Source: Arthrobacter sp. NicSoilB4 (lineage in GTDB: Bacteria; Actinomycetota; Actinomycetes; Actinomycetales; Micrococcaceae). From it: DNA of 64,000 nucleotides. The stretch spans positions 1,612,001 to 1,676,000 of the forward strand of contig NZ_AP024653.1 in NCBI RefSeq assembly GCF_019977335.1. The letters run 5' to 3'. This document shows, one piece after another, positions 25,656 through 34,609 of this stretch; position 1 is the first letter of the stretch; every line of letters begins with the position of its first letter. The notes below the pieces were generated by a model. That model made no database searches, was not told where the DNA came from, and was given only the letters and a program-made list of their open reading frames with translations. Position numbers and translations under genes: made by a program.

Positions 25656-27035
25656 CTAGTTTGCCGAGTCCGGCGCGGGCGCGGAATCTACGGCAGCGGC
25701 GGCCGGCGCGGATTTGGCTTCCCTGGCCGGGAGCGGCTGCGGATCCTGGAAGGCCTCCGCGATGAGCGGCGCGACGAGTTCAATCTGCCACTGTCGCGCC
25801 CCCAGGTTCGCCAGTTCCTCGGCGATGCCTTCCTCACTGGACTCGGCCGGCGGACGCCAGGAGACACGGCGGAGGTAATCCGGCGTCAGCAGGTTCTCCA
25901 CGGGCATGTTCAGCTCTTCGGCCTTGGCCTGCAGCAGGGGCCGGGCCGTGGCGAGCCGCGCGGCGGCCTCCGGGTCCCGGTCCGCCCATACACGCGGGGG
26001 CGGGGGAGCGTTGGTGGGCAGGTGCAGGGGCGGGAGGTCCTCGAGGGTCCGTGCCGTGCTGATGCAGCGCAGCCACCGCGGCGCCTCGCGCTGGGCCGCG
26101 CGGCCGTGGAAGCCCTTGGTGCCCAGCAGCTGCGGCACAGTGGTGGGCATGGCCTTGGCGGCGGCCACGAGGGCGGAATCGGGGATGAGCCGGCCGGGGG
26201 CGACGTCGCGCTTTTGCGCCAGGGAGTCGCGTTCGATCCACAGTTCGCGGACCGCTGCCAGCTGGCGCCGGTCGCGGATCTGGTGCAGTCCGGACGTCTT
26301 GCGCCACGGGTCGACGCGCGGCGGCGCCTGGCCGGCCTCAAGGATGGCGGCGAACTCCTGTTCGGCGTAGTCAAGTTTGCCGTCGGCGACGAGCAGCTCG
26401 ATGAGTTCCTCGCGAAGTTCGGTGAGGACCTCGACGTCGAGCGCGGCGTAGCGAAGCCACGGCTCCGGCAGCGGCCGCGTGGACCAGTCGGCGGCGGAGT
26501 GCTCCTTCGCGAGGCCGAAGCCCAGGAGTTGTTCGATCACCGCGGCGAGTCCGACGCGGGGCAGCCCGGCGAGGCGGGCGGCGAGTTCGGTGTCAAAGAG
26601 CTTGTCCGGCCACATGCCGAGTTCGGACAGGCAGGGCAGGTCCTGGCTGGCCGCGTGCAGGATCCACTCCACCCCGCGCAGGGCGTCGTTGATGATGTCC
26701 AGGTTCCCGAAAGGTTCCGGATCGATCAGCCAGGTGCCGGAGCCCTCACGCCGGATCTGGACCAGGAAGGCACGCTGGCCGTAGCGGAAACCGGACGCGC
26801 GTTCGGCGTCCACTCCCGCGGGGCCGTGCCCTGCGGCGAGGGCCGCGGCGCAGCGCTCGAGGCCGGACTGGGTTTCAATGACGAGGGGCACGCCGTCGCG
26901 GGGGGCATCAAGGTCAATGACCTCGGGGACCAGGCTGTCGAAGCCGTCCACCGCGATGTGGGCTGTGGCGTCCGCGGCCTCTGGTGTGTTGGCGGCCGCG
27001 CCCGCGGTGGTGATTTCCGGAATATGAGAGGTCAT
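25656..27035 (-). CDS. Ribonuclease D-like exonuclease with HRDC domain
   Basis: A 459-residue 3'-5' exoribonuclease of the DEDD family, for RNA processing. DEDD motifs: GVDAERASGFRYGQRAFLVQ (Exo I, Asp and Glu), ILHAASQDLPCLSEL (Exo II Asp) and YAALDVEVLTEL (Exo III Tyr and Asp). An HRDC-like domain follows (~255-340; 'RDRRQLAAVRELWIERDSLA'). The first ~45 residues are Ala/Thr-rich and not conserved; the last ~35 are Ala/Pro-rich. It lies upstream of the fadA operon on the same strand, with the palindrome in the 185-bp gap. Confidence 0.92.
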   Translation of the reverse strand: MTSHIPEITTAGAAANTPEAADATAHIAVDGFDSLVPEVIDLDAPRDGVPLVIETQSGLERCAAALAAGHGPAGVDAERASGFRYGQRAFLVQIRREGSGTWLIDPEPFGNLDIINDALRGVEWILHAASQDLPCLSELGMWPDKLFDTELAARLAGLPRVGLAAVIEQLLGFGLAKEHSAADWSTRPLPEPWLRYAALDVEVLTELREELIELLVADGKLDYAEQEFAAILEAGQAPPRVDPWRKTSGLHQIRDRRQLAAVRELWIERDSLAQKRDVAPGRLIPDSALVAAAKAMPTTVPQLLGTKGFHGRAAQREAPRWLRCISTARTLEDLPPLHLPTNAPPPPRVWADRDPEAAARLATARPLLQAKAEELNMPVENLLTPDYLRRVSWRPPAESSEEGIAEELANLGARQWQIELVAPLIAEAFQDPQPLPAREAKSAPAAAAVDSAPAPDSAN

Positions 27036-27121
27036 GATGACTTCAGTTTAGCGACAACACGGTGTTGCGGGCCGCGCATTCGCCAAAACCGGGCGGATTG
27101 CCCGCGTTCGCGGATCGCATT

Positions 27122-27763
27122 TCAGGCCTGTCCGCCGCGCCAGCGGGGCAGCGGTGTGACGCCTTCGGGCAGCGGCGGAAGCCCTGCGAAGGTACAGACC
27201 ATGTCCGACCATGCCTCGAGGTGCGAGGTGATGTCCGGCGTGGCCGGCGTCCAGGAGGCCCGGAGCTCAATGTCGATCGAGTCCGGCCGGTCCGAGAGGG
27301 TCCCGAAGCTTTCGGACAGCACGCGCGTGGCGGTCCCGCCGGCCGAGCGGTACTGCGCGGCGTGGTTCTGCAGGGCCTCGACGAGCCAGGTCCAGGCGAC
27401 GGAGCCGAGCATTTCGTCGTTGCCCATTTCCGGTTCCAGCTGGGCGCGGATGTAGGTGACCACCCGGAACTCGCCTTCCCAGACCGCGGAGCCGTCGGGG
27501 TCATGCAGCAGGATGAAGCGGCCGGTGGCCAGTTCGACGTCGTCGCTTCCGGAAGCACGTGCCAGGGCCGCGGCCGCCGGGCCATGGACGGCGCCGGAGG
27601 GTTCACCGGGGGCGACAACTTCCGCCCCGAGCGCGACGGCGAACGGTGCCAGCCGGGCGGGTGCCGGAATCTCCTCGAGGCGCAGTTCACTGCGGGTCCG
27701 TGCCTGCCGAAGGGTTCCCAAGGCAAAGAGAAAATCTGCCGGAACCTGGTCGAGTGCGTTCAC
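27122..27763 (-). CDS. DUF3000 domain-containing protein
   Basis: A 213-residue actinobacterial protein of family DUF3000, function unknown. Landmarks are LGTLRQARTRSELRLEEIPAP near the N-terminus, GRFILLHDPDGSAVWEGEFRVVTYIRA in the middle and SIDIELRASWTPATPDITSHLEAW near the C-terminus. No membrane helix or signal. It is 86 bp upstream of the ribonuclease D gene on the same strand, an order commonly kept in actinobacteria, and so may share its transcript. Confidence 0.87.
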   Translation of the reverse strand: MNALDQVPADFLFALGTLRQARTRSELRLEEIPAPARLAPFAVALGAEVVAPGEPSGAVHGPAAAALARASGSDDVELATGRFILLHDPDGSAVWEGEFRVVTYIRAQLEPEMGNDEMLGSVAWTWLVEALQNHAAQYRSAGGTATRVLSESFGTLSDRPDSIDIELRASWTPATPDITSHLEAWSDMVCTFAGLPPLPEGVTPLPRWRGGQA

Positions 27764-27805
27764 AATGGAAGATTATGCAAGGGGCGCCCTCCAGCCCGGC
27801 AGGCT

Positions 27806-27853
27806 CGCCGCCGCCGCCCCGTCCGGCTTTCGCCCGGCCGGGCAGCGGCGGCG
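27806..27853. terminator. GC-rich hairpin between threonine aldolase and DUF3000 genes
   Basis: Arms CGCCGCCGC (27806-27814) and GCGGCGGCG (27845-27853) with a further GC-rich stem inside. It lies downstream of the threonine aldolase stop on the minus strand. There is no T-tract, so this is a weak terminator candidate. Confidence 0.4.
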
Positions 27854-27868
27854 CGCACGCCGCCTGGA

Positions 27869-28969
27869 TCAGCCGGCTGCGAGCTCGTGCTTGATGGCAG
27901 CGATGAAGGAATCAACGTCATCCTCGGTGGTGTCGAAGGAACACATCCAGCGGACCTCGCGGGCCGCCTCGTTCCAGTCGTAGAAGCGGAAGGACGTGCG
28001 CAGCCGGTCGGCCACGCCGGCCGGCAGGATGGCGAACACGCCGTTGGACTCAGTCTTCTGGCTCAGTTCGACGCCGGGGATGGATTCGACGCCGGCACGC
28101 AGCCGGGACGCCATCGCGTTGGCGTGCGACGCGGAGCGCAGCCAGAGGTCACCCTCGAGCAGGGCGATGAACTGGGCGGACATAAAACGCATCTTCGAGG
28201 CCAGCTGCATGTTCATCTTGCGCAGGTAGATCAGCCCCTGGGCTGCCGCCGGGTTCAGGGCGACCACGACCTCTCCGAAGAGCAGGCCGTTCTTGGTGCC
28301 GCCGAAGGAGAGGATGTCCACGCCGGCGTCGCGGGTGAAGGCCCGCAAGGGCACACCCAGGTGGGCGGCGGCGTTGGCCAGCCGGGCGCCGTCCATGTGC
28401 AGCTTCATGCCCTTGGAGTGGACATGTTCCGCGATGGCCCGGACTTCCTCCGGCGTGTAGCAGGTGCCGAGTTCGGTGGTCTGGGTGATGGACACGGCCA
28501 GCGGCTGGGCACGGTGCTCGTCGCCCCAGCCCCACGCCTCCTGGTCGATCAGGGCGGGGGTGAGCTTGCCGTCCGGGGTCGGGACCTGCAGCAGCTTGAT
28601 GCCGCCGATCCGCTCCGGGGCGCCGTTTTCGTCCATGTTGATGTGGGCGGTGGAGGCGCAAATGACGGCTCCCCAGCGCGGCAGCAGGGACTGCAGCGAG
28701 AGCACGTTGGCGCCGGTGCCGTTGAAGACCGGGAAGCACTCGATGCCCGTCCCGAAGTGCTCCTCCATCAGCTGCTGCAGCCGGGCGGTGTAGTCGTCCT
28801 CACCGTACGAGACCTGGTGGCCCTCGTTGGCCGCGGCCAAGGCCGCCAGCACCTCGGGGTGGACGCCGGAGTAGTTGTCCGATGCAAAGCCGCGGACGGA
28901 GGGATCGTGGAGCCGCGCTGCCGTGCTGGCAGGGGCGGTTTCAACTGTGCTTGTCATTGATTTGCTCAC
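27869..28969 (-). CDS. Low-specificity L-threonine aldolase (PLP)
   Basis: Beta-eliminating-lyase-type PLP enzyme that splits L-threonine or allo-threonine into glycine and acetaldehyde. The PLP lysine is K226 in ILSFGGTKNGLLFGE, and the acid that contacts the pyridine nitrogen is in KLHMDGARLANA. The N-terminal substrate segment FASDNYSGVHPEVL is also intact. At 366 residues it is family length. The start is GTG 28969; an in-frame ATG four codons later (28957) is possible. A separate minus-strand unit: 67 bp from the SDR gene's 3' end, with no visible coupling. Confidence 0.88.
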   Translation of the reverse strand: MSKSMTSTVETAPASTAARLHDPSVRGFASDNYSGVHPEVLAALAAANEGHQVSYGEDDYTARLQQLMEEHFGTGIECFPVFNGTGANVLSLQSLLPRWGAVICASTAHINMDENGAPERIGGIKLLQVPTPDGKLTPALIDQEAWGWGDEHRAQPLAVSITQTTELGTCYTPEEVRAIAEHVHSKGMKLHMDGARLANAAAHLGVPLRAFTRDAGVDILSFGGTKNGLLFGEVVVALNPAAAQGLIYLRKMNMQLASKMRFMSAQFIALLEGDLWLRSASHANAMASRLRAGVESIPGVELSQKTESNGVFAILPAGVADRLRTSFRFYDWNEAAREVRWMCSFDTTEDDVDSFIAAIKHELAAG

Positions 28970-29036
28970 GCTTTCAGTCTAAAGAGGTCCGGGGCCCAAC
29001 GGCTAAGTCCCGTTCTGGTGCCCGGGGGTTTTCGGA

Positions 29037-29795
29037 TCAGCGTTTCGGATCGGGGACCAGCAGCAGCCGCCGGCCGTTCAGTTCCGCCGCGGGGGAGGTG
29101 AACAGCCCGACGGCGGAAGCGGCCAGGTCCTCGACGTCGGTGAAGCCGGGGAAGGTGCGCTCCGGGGACTTCGCCCGCATGGCGGCGTCCACGAGGGCCT
29201 TCACGACGAAGATCACCGCAGCGCTGCGCTGTTCGGTGGGGTCTTCCTTGCGGCCCGACTGCGCTTTCCGGAATCCGTCGGCGACGGCCAGGGTCCAGGC
29301 TTCGGCGGCGGCCTTGGCGGCGACGTAGCTGGCGCCGCCCGCGGTCGGTGTGCTCACGGCGGTGGAGGAGACCATCGCGAAGCGGCCGGCGTCGGAGCTT
29401 GCGAGGTCGTCATAGAAGACGCGCGTCACGTTCCGCAGCGTGGTGATGGCTCCCCGTTGCAGGAAGTCCCAGTCCTCGTCGCTCTGGTCCGTGATGCCCT
29501 TGGCGCCGCGCCAGCCGCCGACGAGGTGGATGACGCCGTCGACGGCCCCGCCCGATCCGGCCAGCATCGCGTGGACCGTGGTGTGCAGCGACCGGACGTC
29601 TGCGAGGTCGGCGAGGTCGCAGACGAGCGGCGTGACGCCGCTGCCGGCCTCTGCGGCGGCCGCCTCGATCCGGGGCCGGTCCGAGCCCACGGTGAAGACG
29701 GTGTGCCCGGCGCTGCGCAGGGCGCGGGCGGCGGCGATCCCCGAAGGGCCGCTGCCGCCCGTGACCAGCACGTTCAGGGTGCGTCCGGCACTCAT
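29037..29795 (-). CDS. SDR-family NAD(P)-dependent oxidoreductase
   Basis: Short-chain dehydrogenase/reductase, 252 residues. Rossmann loop VTGGSGPSGIAAARALR at the N-terminus and the catalytic set Ser (MVSSTAVS) plus Tyr-xxx-Lys (ASYVAAKAAAEAW). Substrate unknown. Its ATG overlaps the stop of the DUF6421-like gene, so the two are coupled; the pairing is the main functional clue. Confidence 0.85.
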   Translation of the reverse strand: MSAGRTLNVLVTGGSGPSGIAAARALRSAGHTVFTVGSDRPRIEAAAAEAGSGVTPLVCDLADLADVRSLHTTVHAMLAGSGGAVDGVIHLVGGWRGAKGITDQSDEDWDFLQRGAITTLRNVTRVFYDDLASSDAGRFAMVSSTAVSTPTAGGASYVAAKAAAEAWTLAVADGFRKAQSGRKEDPTEQRSAAVIFVVKALVDAAMRAKSPERTFPGFTDVEDLAASAVGLFTSPAAELNGRRLLLVPDPKR

Positions 29796-31201
29796 CCGGC
29801 GTTCATTGCCGCGTTCATGGCGGTGCCCGCCATGCCCGTACCGGACGTGCCCGTGATGCCGGCCGTGGACTCGATGACGGGGCGCATCTTCTTCTCGAGT
29901 GCCTCATAGAACATGGACAGCGGGAACTCGTCGTCGAGCACCTGGTCGGTGAGGCCCCGCGGCGGCCCGGCCAGCGGCAGCGCGTCGGGACCCTTGGCCC
30001 AGACGGAGGCCGGGTTGGGCGTGACGGTCCCTGAGATCAGCTCGTAGGCGGCGAGCCAGTGGGCCATCTTCGGGCGGTCGATCGAGCGCCAGTACAGCTC
30101 CTCGATCTTGGCGCCGAGTTCAACCACAACGTTGGCGGCTTCGTCCCAGTCGATGCTGAGCTTGCTGTCGGTCCAGTGCAGGACGTGGTGCTGGTGCATC
30201 CAGGCGAAGAGCAGCTGGCCGCCGAGGCCGTCGTAGTTGCGGACCCGGCTGCCGGTGATGGCGAAGCGGAAGATCCGGTCGAAAATCACGGCGTACTGGA
30301 CCAGCTTGGCGTGCCGGCGGGCCTCCGGATCGGCCTCCTCGTCCTTTTCGATCTTCACGGATTCGCGGAAGGCGGTGAGGTCGCAGCGCAGTTCCTCGAG
30401 GGAGTAGAGGAAGTACGGCATGCGCTGCTTGATCATGAACGGGTCGAAGGGCAGGTCGCCGCGCATGTGGGTGCGGTCGTGGATGAGGTCCCACATCACG
30501 AACGTTTCCTGCGTCAGCTCCTGGTCCTCCAGGAGCTGAGCGGCGTCGTCGGGAAGCTGCAGGGAGGTGATGTCCGCGGCGGCCCGGAGCACGCGGCGGA
30601 AGCGGGCGGCCTCGCGGTCGGCGAAGATGGCGCCCCAGGTGAACGTCGGAGTCTCGCGGACTGCGACGGTCTCGGGGAAGAGGACCGCGGAGTTGGTGTT
30701 GTAGCCCGGGGTGAAGTCCAGGAAGCGGATCGGGACGAAGAGCTTGTTGGAGTATTCGCCCTCTTCCAGGCCGCCAACGAACTCGGGCCAGATGACTTCG
30801 ATCAGCACAGCCTCAACAAGGCGGTTGCTGCTGCCGTTCTGCGTGTACATCGGGAAGACGACCAGGTGCTGCAGGCCGTTCACGCGGTGCTGCTGCGGCT
30901 GGAAAGCCTGCAGGGAGTCGAGGAAGTCCGGCACGCCGAAGCCGCCGTCGGCCCAGCGGCCGAAGTCGGCGACGAGGAGGGTGAGGTAGTCGGCGTCGTG
31001 CGGGAAGGCCGGCGCCAGGGCCTGGATGGCCGCCGCCATGGTGCGGACATACGCGCTGGCCGCCTCATGGTTGGAAGCCTCGGGGACGGAGCCGTCCTGG
31101 ACCTGGAGCGCCTGCAGGGCGGTGGCGGCCGCCTTGAGCTGGAGCCACTCCGGGGCGGTGGCCGAGATCGGGGCAGTGGAGGTGATAGCGGTGGTGGTCA
31201 T
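29792..31201 (-). CDS. DUF6421-like conserved protein
   Basis: A 469-residue soluble protein that I place in the DUF6421 family with moderate confidence; function unknown. It has aromatic-rich segments (FGVPDFLDSLQAFQPQ, FMIKQRMPYFLYSLEELRCD) and several His/Asp pairs (MWDLIHDRTHMRGDLPFDPF, AWMHQHHVLHWTD) that could bind a metal. The start chosen is ATG 31201 (MTTTAITSTAPISATAP); the frame extends 23 codons upstream but that extension is not protein-like. The next gene on the strand is the SDR with a 4-nt overlap. The 198-bp upstream spacer is AT-richer than its surroundings. Confidence 0.75.
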   Translation of the reverse strand: MTTTAITSTAPISATAPEWLQLKAAATALQALQVQDGSVPEASNHEAASAYVRTMAAAIQALAPAFPHDADYLTLLVADFGRWADGGFGVPDFLDSLQAFQPQQHRVNGLQHLVVFPMYTQNGSSNRLVEAVLIEVIWPEFVGGLEEGEYSNKLFVPIRFLDFTPGYNTNSAVLFPETVAVRETPTFTWGAIFADREAARFRRVLRAAADITSLQLPDDAAQLLEDQELTQETFVMWDLIHDRTHMRGDLPFDPFMIKQRMPYFLYSLEELRCDLTAFRESVKIEKDEEADPEARRHAKLVQYAVIFDRIFRFAITGSRVRNYDGLGGQLLFAWMHQHHVLHWTDSKLSIDWDEAANVVVELGAKIEELYWRSIDRPKMAHWLAAYELISGTVTPNPASVWAKGPDALPLAGPPRGLTDQVLDDEFPLSMFYEALEKKMRPVIESTAGITGTSGTGMAGTAMNAAMNAG

Positions 31202-31399
31202 CGTCAGCAGGCGCCTTTCTTTTGACTGGGAGCGTCGCTCTTCAGTGTCTGAATCGAGCGTAGCAAGCAAAAAGAATCGCTAATGCAAAAACGACCCGAG
31301 CATAAGAAAGTCTGTGGCAAGTGGCCCTCGCAGGCCATGCCAGCTCCAGTGGCGGCGTGGCTGCCCTGCCTGGTGGGCCGGCAATGGGCAGCCACGGGG

Positions 31400-31900
31400 C
31401 TACTGTCCGGCGTCGCCCGCAGGGACCAGCTTCAGGGACACGGAATTGATGCAGAAGCGCTGGTCGGTCGGCGTTCCGTAGCCTTCGCCCTCGAACACAT
31501 GGCCAAGGTGGGAATCACACGTGGCACAGCGGACCTCGACCCGTTCCATGCCCAGCGTGCGGTCGTGGATGTACCGGACCGTGCCTTCCGCGAGCGGGGC
31601 CCAGAAGGAGGGCCAGCCGCAGTGCGAGTCAAACTTCTCCTGGCTTGTGAACAGCTCCGTGCCGCAGGCGCGGCACTGATAGACGCCAGTGGTGTGCGTG
31701 TCCCAGTACTCCCCGGTATAGGGCCGCTCGGTCCCGGCCTGGCGGAGCACCCGGTACTCCTCCGGCGTCAGTTCCTCTCGCCACTGCGCGTCGGACTTTT
31801 CAACGGGCTGGTTTTCGGCCTGCCCGCCGGCACTGTCGGGCGTGGTCCCGGCGGGGTCGGCGACGGGCGGGACTTTGGGCTTGTTACTGAAGATGCTCAT
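31400..31900 (-). CDS. msrB: Peptide-methionine (R)-S-oxide reductase
   Basis: Repairs methionine-R-sulfoxide in proteins using thioredoxin. The zinc site is two CxxC pairs (YQCRACGTE and VRCATCDSH) and the catalytic cysteine C150 sits in QRFCINSVSL. HCGWPSFW and HLGHVFEGEG are family motifs. At 166 residues it carries an extra ~35-residue Pro/Ala/Glu-rich N-terminus. It is 14 bp downstream of the hypothetical gene on the same strand. Confidence 0.94.
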   Translation of the reverse strand: MSIFSNKPKVPPVADPAGTTPDSAGGQAENQPVEKSDAQWREELTPEEYRVLRQAGTERPYTGEYWDTHTTGVYQCRACGTELFTSQEKFDSHCGWPSFWAPLAEGTVRYIHDRTLGMERVEVRCATCDSHLGHVFEGEGYGTPTDQRFCINSVSLKLVPAGDAGQ

Positions 31901-31914
31901 AGCCTGAATAACGC

Positions 31915-32403
31915 TCAGGAGTCCCCGATAAATCCCGATCCGGCGTAGAGATGCAGGACCGGAAGGCCCAGCTTGTCCTGGGCCTTGGTGGCCCAGTCCG
32001 TGTGGAAGGTGTCCGCGACGGCGTGCGGGCGGGTGATCACGACGGCCTGCCCCGCGCCGAGTTCCCTGACCCTGGCTACCATTCCGTCGACGGCCTTGCC
32101 CTCGACGATTTCGCCGGTCACGCCACTGCCGAGGCCGGCGAGTGCAGCCAGCGACGCTGCGAGTGTTTCGGCGGCCTCGGCGCGTTCGCCGGCAGGATCG
32201 GAGTGTGCCGTCAGTTCACGGAAGGCCTTGGAGATTTCCAGCAGGGACAGGTTCTCCAGGAAATCCACCAGGAGATGCCGCTCTGTGCTGGCCGGAACCA
32301 GGACCACCAGCGGTGTATCACCGCCGGCAATGAGGGTTTCGATGTTGACGCGGTCGTCCGCGCCGAGGGGCTCTTCTGTCAAAATGACGATTGGATCACT
32401 CAT
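31915..32403 (-). CDS. Conserved hypothetical protein, small Rossmann-like
   Basis: A 162-residue acidic protein with no recognised family. The order of segments (PIVILTEEPL, LIAGGDTPLVVLVPAST, GQAVVITRPHAVADT, KLGLPVLHLYAGSGF) reads like alternating beta strands and helices of a small nucleotide-binding or stress-protein fold, with a helical middle. It lies upstream of msrB (14-bp gap), so it is probably co-transcribed with it. Function not assigned. Confidence 0.7.
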   Translation of the reverse strand: MSDPIVILTEEPLGADDRVNIETLIAGGDTPLVVLVPASTERHLLVDFLENLSLLEISKAFRELTAHSDPAGERAEAAETLAASLAALAGLGSGVTGEIVEGKAVDGMVARVRELGAGQAVVITRPHAVADTFHTDWATKAQDKLGLPVLHLYAGSGFIGDS

Positions 32404-32437
32404 GCCCCCAGCCTAGTCGGGCGCCGGTGCGCCCGCA

Positions 32438-32482
32438 CGGATTGGGGCATGACGGATTGGGTCCCGGCCGATTGGGGCACGG
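32438..32482. repeat. Three imperfect 15-bp tandem repeats
   Basis: Units CGGATTGGGGCATGA, CGGATTGGGTCCCGG and CCGATTGGGGCACGG, in the spacer between the hypothetical gene and the alpha/beta hydrolase. Confidence 0.75.
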
Positions 32483-32617
32483 GCTGTCCCCGCGGGGCAG
32501 TTTGCACGCACTGAACGGCGGTTCCGGAGCAAGGTCCCCGGCCAAGGGACCCGCCGGCGGCGGTCCCGGGCGCCCCTAAATGCCACTCCCGGCGCGGAGT
32601 TCGGTAAGAATGGTGCC

Positions 32618-33958
32618 ATGGCTTCCTCCCTACGCCTCCTGCCGGACCCGCAGCCGATCTCCGCCGCACGCGGGAAAGTCGCCCGCGCCGTCGCCGACTC
32701 TGCCGCCGACGTTTCCGTCCCGGGCAGCGCCAAATGGGCTTTGGGCGGCATCATCGGCGGCAGCGCCGCGGCGGGCCTGCTGGCCGCCGGTTCCTCCGCC
32801 CTTGCGCTCTATTTCGCCCGCCGCGTGATCACCCCCGCCCGGGTCCGGGAGGAGGACCAGGAAGTGCTTGCGGTGATCCGGGGCGATCACGGGTTGCAGG
32901 TGATCCTCGCGGCGACGCCCGATGCCACGGTCGAGGGTACCTACGGTTTCTTCTTCGACGGCGGCCGGGGCCACGCCCGGATCGGCCGGATCGTCTCCTA
33001 CTCGCCCGCCGAGCGTACGGTGCAGCGCGAGGTGGAAGCCGTCTACAGCGGCGACCTCAGCGCGGCGCGCCGCGGGTACTGGAGCGGAGCCACACACCCG
33101 GACCCGGCCCACATCGGCCTGCCGTCGGAAGACGTGGACATCGACGTCGAGGGCGGAACCGCTCCGGCGTGGCTCGTCCGGGCCCCGCAGGAGTCGGGCG
33201 TCTGGGCCATCATGGTGCACGGGCGCGGCGCGAGCCGGCAGGAGTGCCTGCGGGCGGTCCGGACCGCCCGGGAACTGGGCATGTCCAGCCTGCTGATCAC
33301 GTACCGCAATGACGGCCTGGCGCCGTCGGCGCAGGACGGCCGCTACGGCCTTGGCTCCACCGAGTGGCGCGACGTGGAGTCGGCCATCGAGTTTGCCCTG
33401 GAGCATGGTGCCCGTGAAGTGGTCCTTTTCGGCTGGTCCATGGGCGGTGCCATCTGCCTTCAGACCGCCGACCTGTCCCGCTACCACCCCCTGATCCGGG
33501 CCATGGTGCTGGACGCCCCGGTCATCAACTGGGTCAACGTGCTGGCACACCACGCCGAGCTCAACCGGATCCCGTCCGCGGTGGGCAGGTACGGGCAGCT
33601 GATGATGAGCCACAAGCTGGGCCGGCGGCTCACCGGACTCGCGGCGCCGGTGGACCTGAAGGCGATGGACTGGGTTTCCCGCGCCGTGGAGTTGCGGACG
33701 CCCACGCTGATCATCCACAGCGTCGACGACGAATACGTCCCCTACGGCCCGTCCGCGGTCCTGGCCGAGAAGAACCCGGAGATGGTCACTTTTGAGACCT
33801 TCGACCGGGCCCGGCACACCAAGGAGTGGAACGTGGATCCGGAGCGCTGGGAGCGCCTGGTCGAGGCCTGGCTGGGGCAGCAGCTCGCGCCCCGCCCGAA
33901 CCCGGGCCAGAACAATCCCGAGGCGTCCAATCCCGAGGCGCCAGCCCCGTCGAGTTGA
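32618..33958 (+). CDS. Membrane-anchored alpha/beta hydrolase
   Basis: A 446-residue serine hydrolase of the prolyl-oligopeptidase-like alpha/beta family. A hydrophobic segment at ~45-75 (GGIIGGSAAAGLLAAGSSAL) looks like an N-terminal membrane anchor or signal-anchor. The nucleophile elbow is GWSMGGA, the acid Asp is in IIHSVDDEYVPYG and the His in RARHTKEW. The C-terminus is Pro/Asn/Glu-rich. The substrate is unknown (esterase or peptidase). The gene is divergent from the hypothetical/msrB unit. Confidence 0.87.
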   Translation: MASSLRLLPDPQPISAARGKVARAVADSAADVSVPGSAKWALGGIIGGSAAAGLLAAGSSALALYFARRVITPARVREEDQEVLAVIRGDHGLQVILAATPDATVEGTYGFFFDGGRGHARIGRIVSYSPAERTVQREVEAVYSGDLSAARRGYWSGATHPDPAHIGLPSEDVDIDVEGGTAPAWLVRAPQESGVWAIMVHGRGASRQECLRAVRTARELGMSSLLITYRNDGLAPSAQDGRYGLGSTEWRDVESAIEFALEHGAREVVLFGWSMGGAICLQTADLSRYHPLIRAMVLDAPVINWVNVLAHHAELNRIPSAVGRYGQLMMSHKLGRRLTGLAAPVDLKAMDWVSRAVELRTPTLIIHSVDDEYVPYGPSAVLAEKNPEMVTFETFDRARHTKEWNVDPERWERLVEAWLGQQLAPRPNPGQNNPEASNPEAPAPSS

Positions 33959-34043
33959 CACTTCACGCCAGTGTTCCGCGAGAACATTGCCGTGTGCTGC
34001 ACACTCGATGCGTCCGCCGGGTACTCCCGGGGGCGGAGCGCGG

Positions 34044-34541
34044 CTAGCTCCGGCGGGTGCCGATCCGTGCCGTGTGCGCCCCGGTGAGGCGGATCAGTTC
34101 GGCCGGGCTCAGCTCGATGTCGAGGCCGCGGCGCCCGCCCGACACCAGGATCGTGTCAAGGGCCAGGGCGCTGTCATCCACCACGGTGGGGGAGGGCTGC
34201 CGCTGGCCCAGCGGCGAGATGCCGCCCAGCACATAGCCTGTGCGGCGCTCGGCCGCTGCCGGATCCGCCATCGCCGCCTTCTTGCCGCCCAGCGCGGCAG
34301 CCATTGCTTTGAGGTCCAGGTTCCCGCTCACGGGTACGACGCCGACGGCGAGCCGGCCGTCGACGTCGACCATCAGCGTTTTAAACACCCGTTCCGGGTC
34401 GACGCCGAGCACCTTGGCCGCTTCGAGCCCGTAGCTGGCGGCCGACGGGTCATGGCTGTAGGGGTGGGCGACGAAGGGAACCCCGGCGGCCGCCAGTGCT
34501 GCGGTGGCCGGGGTTCCCTGTGACGCCTGCTTGCGTGCCAT
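34044..34541 (-). CDS. ybaK: Cys-tRNA(Pro)/Cys-tRNA(Cys) deacylase YbaK
   Basis: Trans-editing enzyme that clears Cys-tRNA(Pro). The 165-residue protein shows the YbaK/ProX pattern: GVPFVAHPYSHDP, FKTLMVDVDGRLAVGVVPVSGNLD, with the substrate-binding lysine in GGKKAAMADPAAAERRTGYVLGG. Start ATG 34541. It is downstream of sufE on the minus strand, with the 15-bp tandem repeats in the 68-bp gap. Confidence 0.9.
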   Translation of the reverse strand: MARKQASQGTPATAALAAAGVPFVAHPYSHDPSAASYGLEAAKVLGVDPERVFKTLMVDVDGRLAVGVVPVSGNLDLKAMAAALGGKKAAMADPAAAERRTGYVLGGISPLGQRQPSPTVVDDSALALDTILVSGGRRGLDIELSPAELIRLTGAHTARIGTRRS

Positions 34542-34555
34542 TATGTTCGGTATCC

Positions 34556-34600
34556 GGGTGCCTGAGTAACGGGTGCCTGAGTGACCGGTGCCTGAGTGAC
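34556..34600. repeat. Three 15-bp tandem repeats
   Basis: Units GGGTGCCTGAGTAAC, GGGTGCCTGAGTGAC and CGGTGCCTGAGTGAC fill most of the gap between sufE and ybaK. The third shares part of its end with a following CAGTACCGGTCAGG. Confidence 0.85.
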
Positions 34601-34609
34601 CAGTACCGG

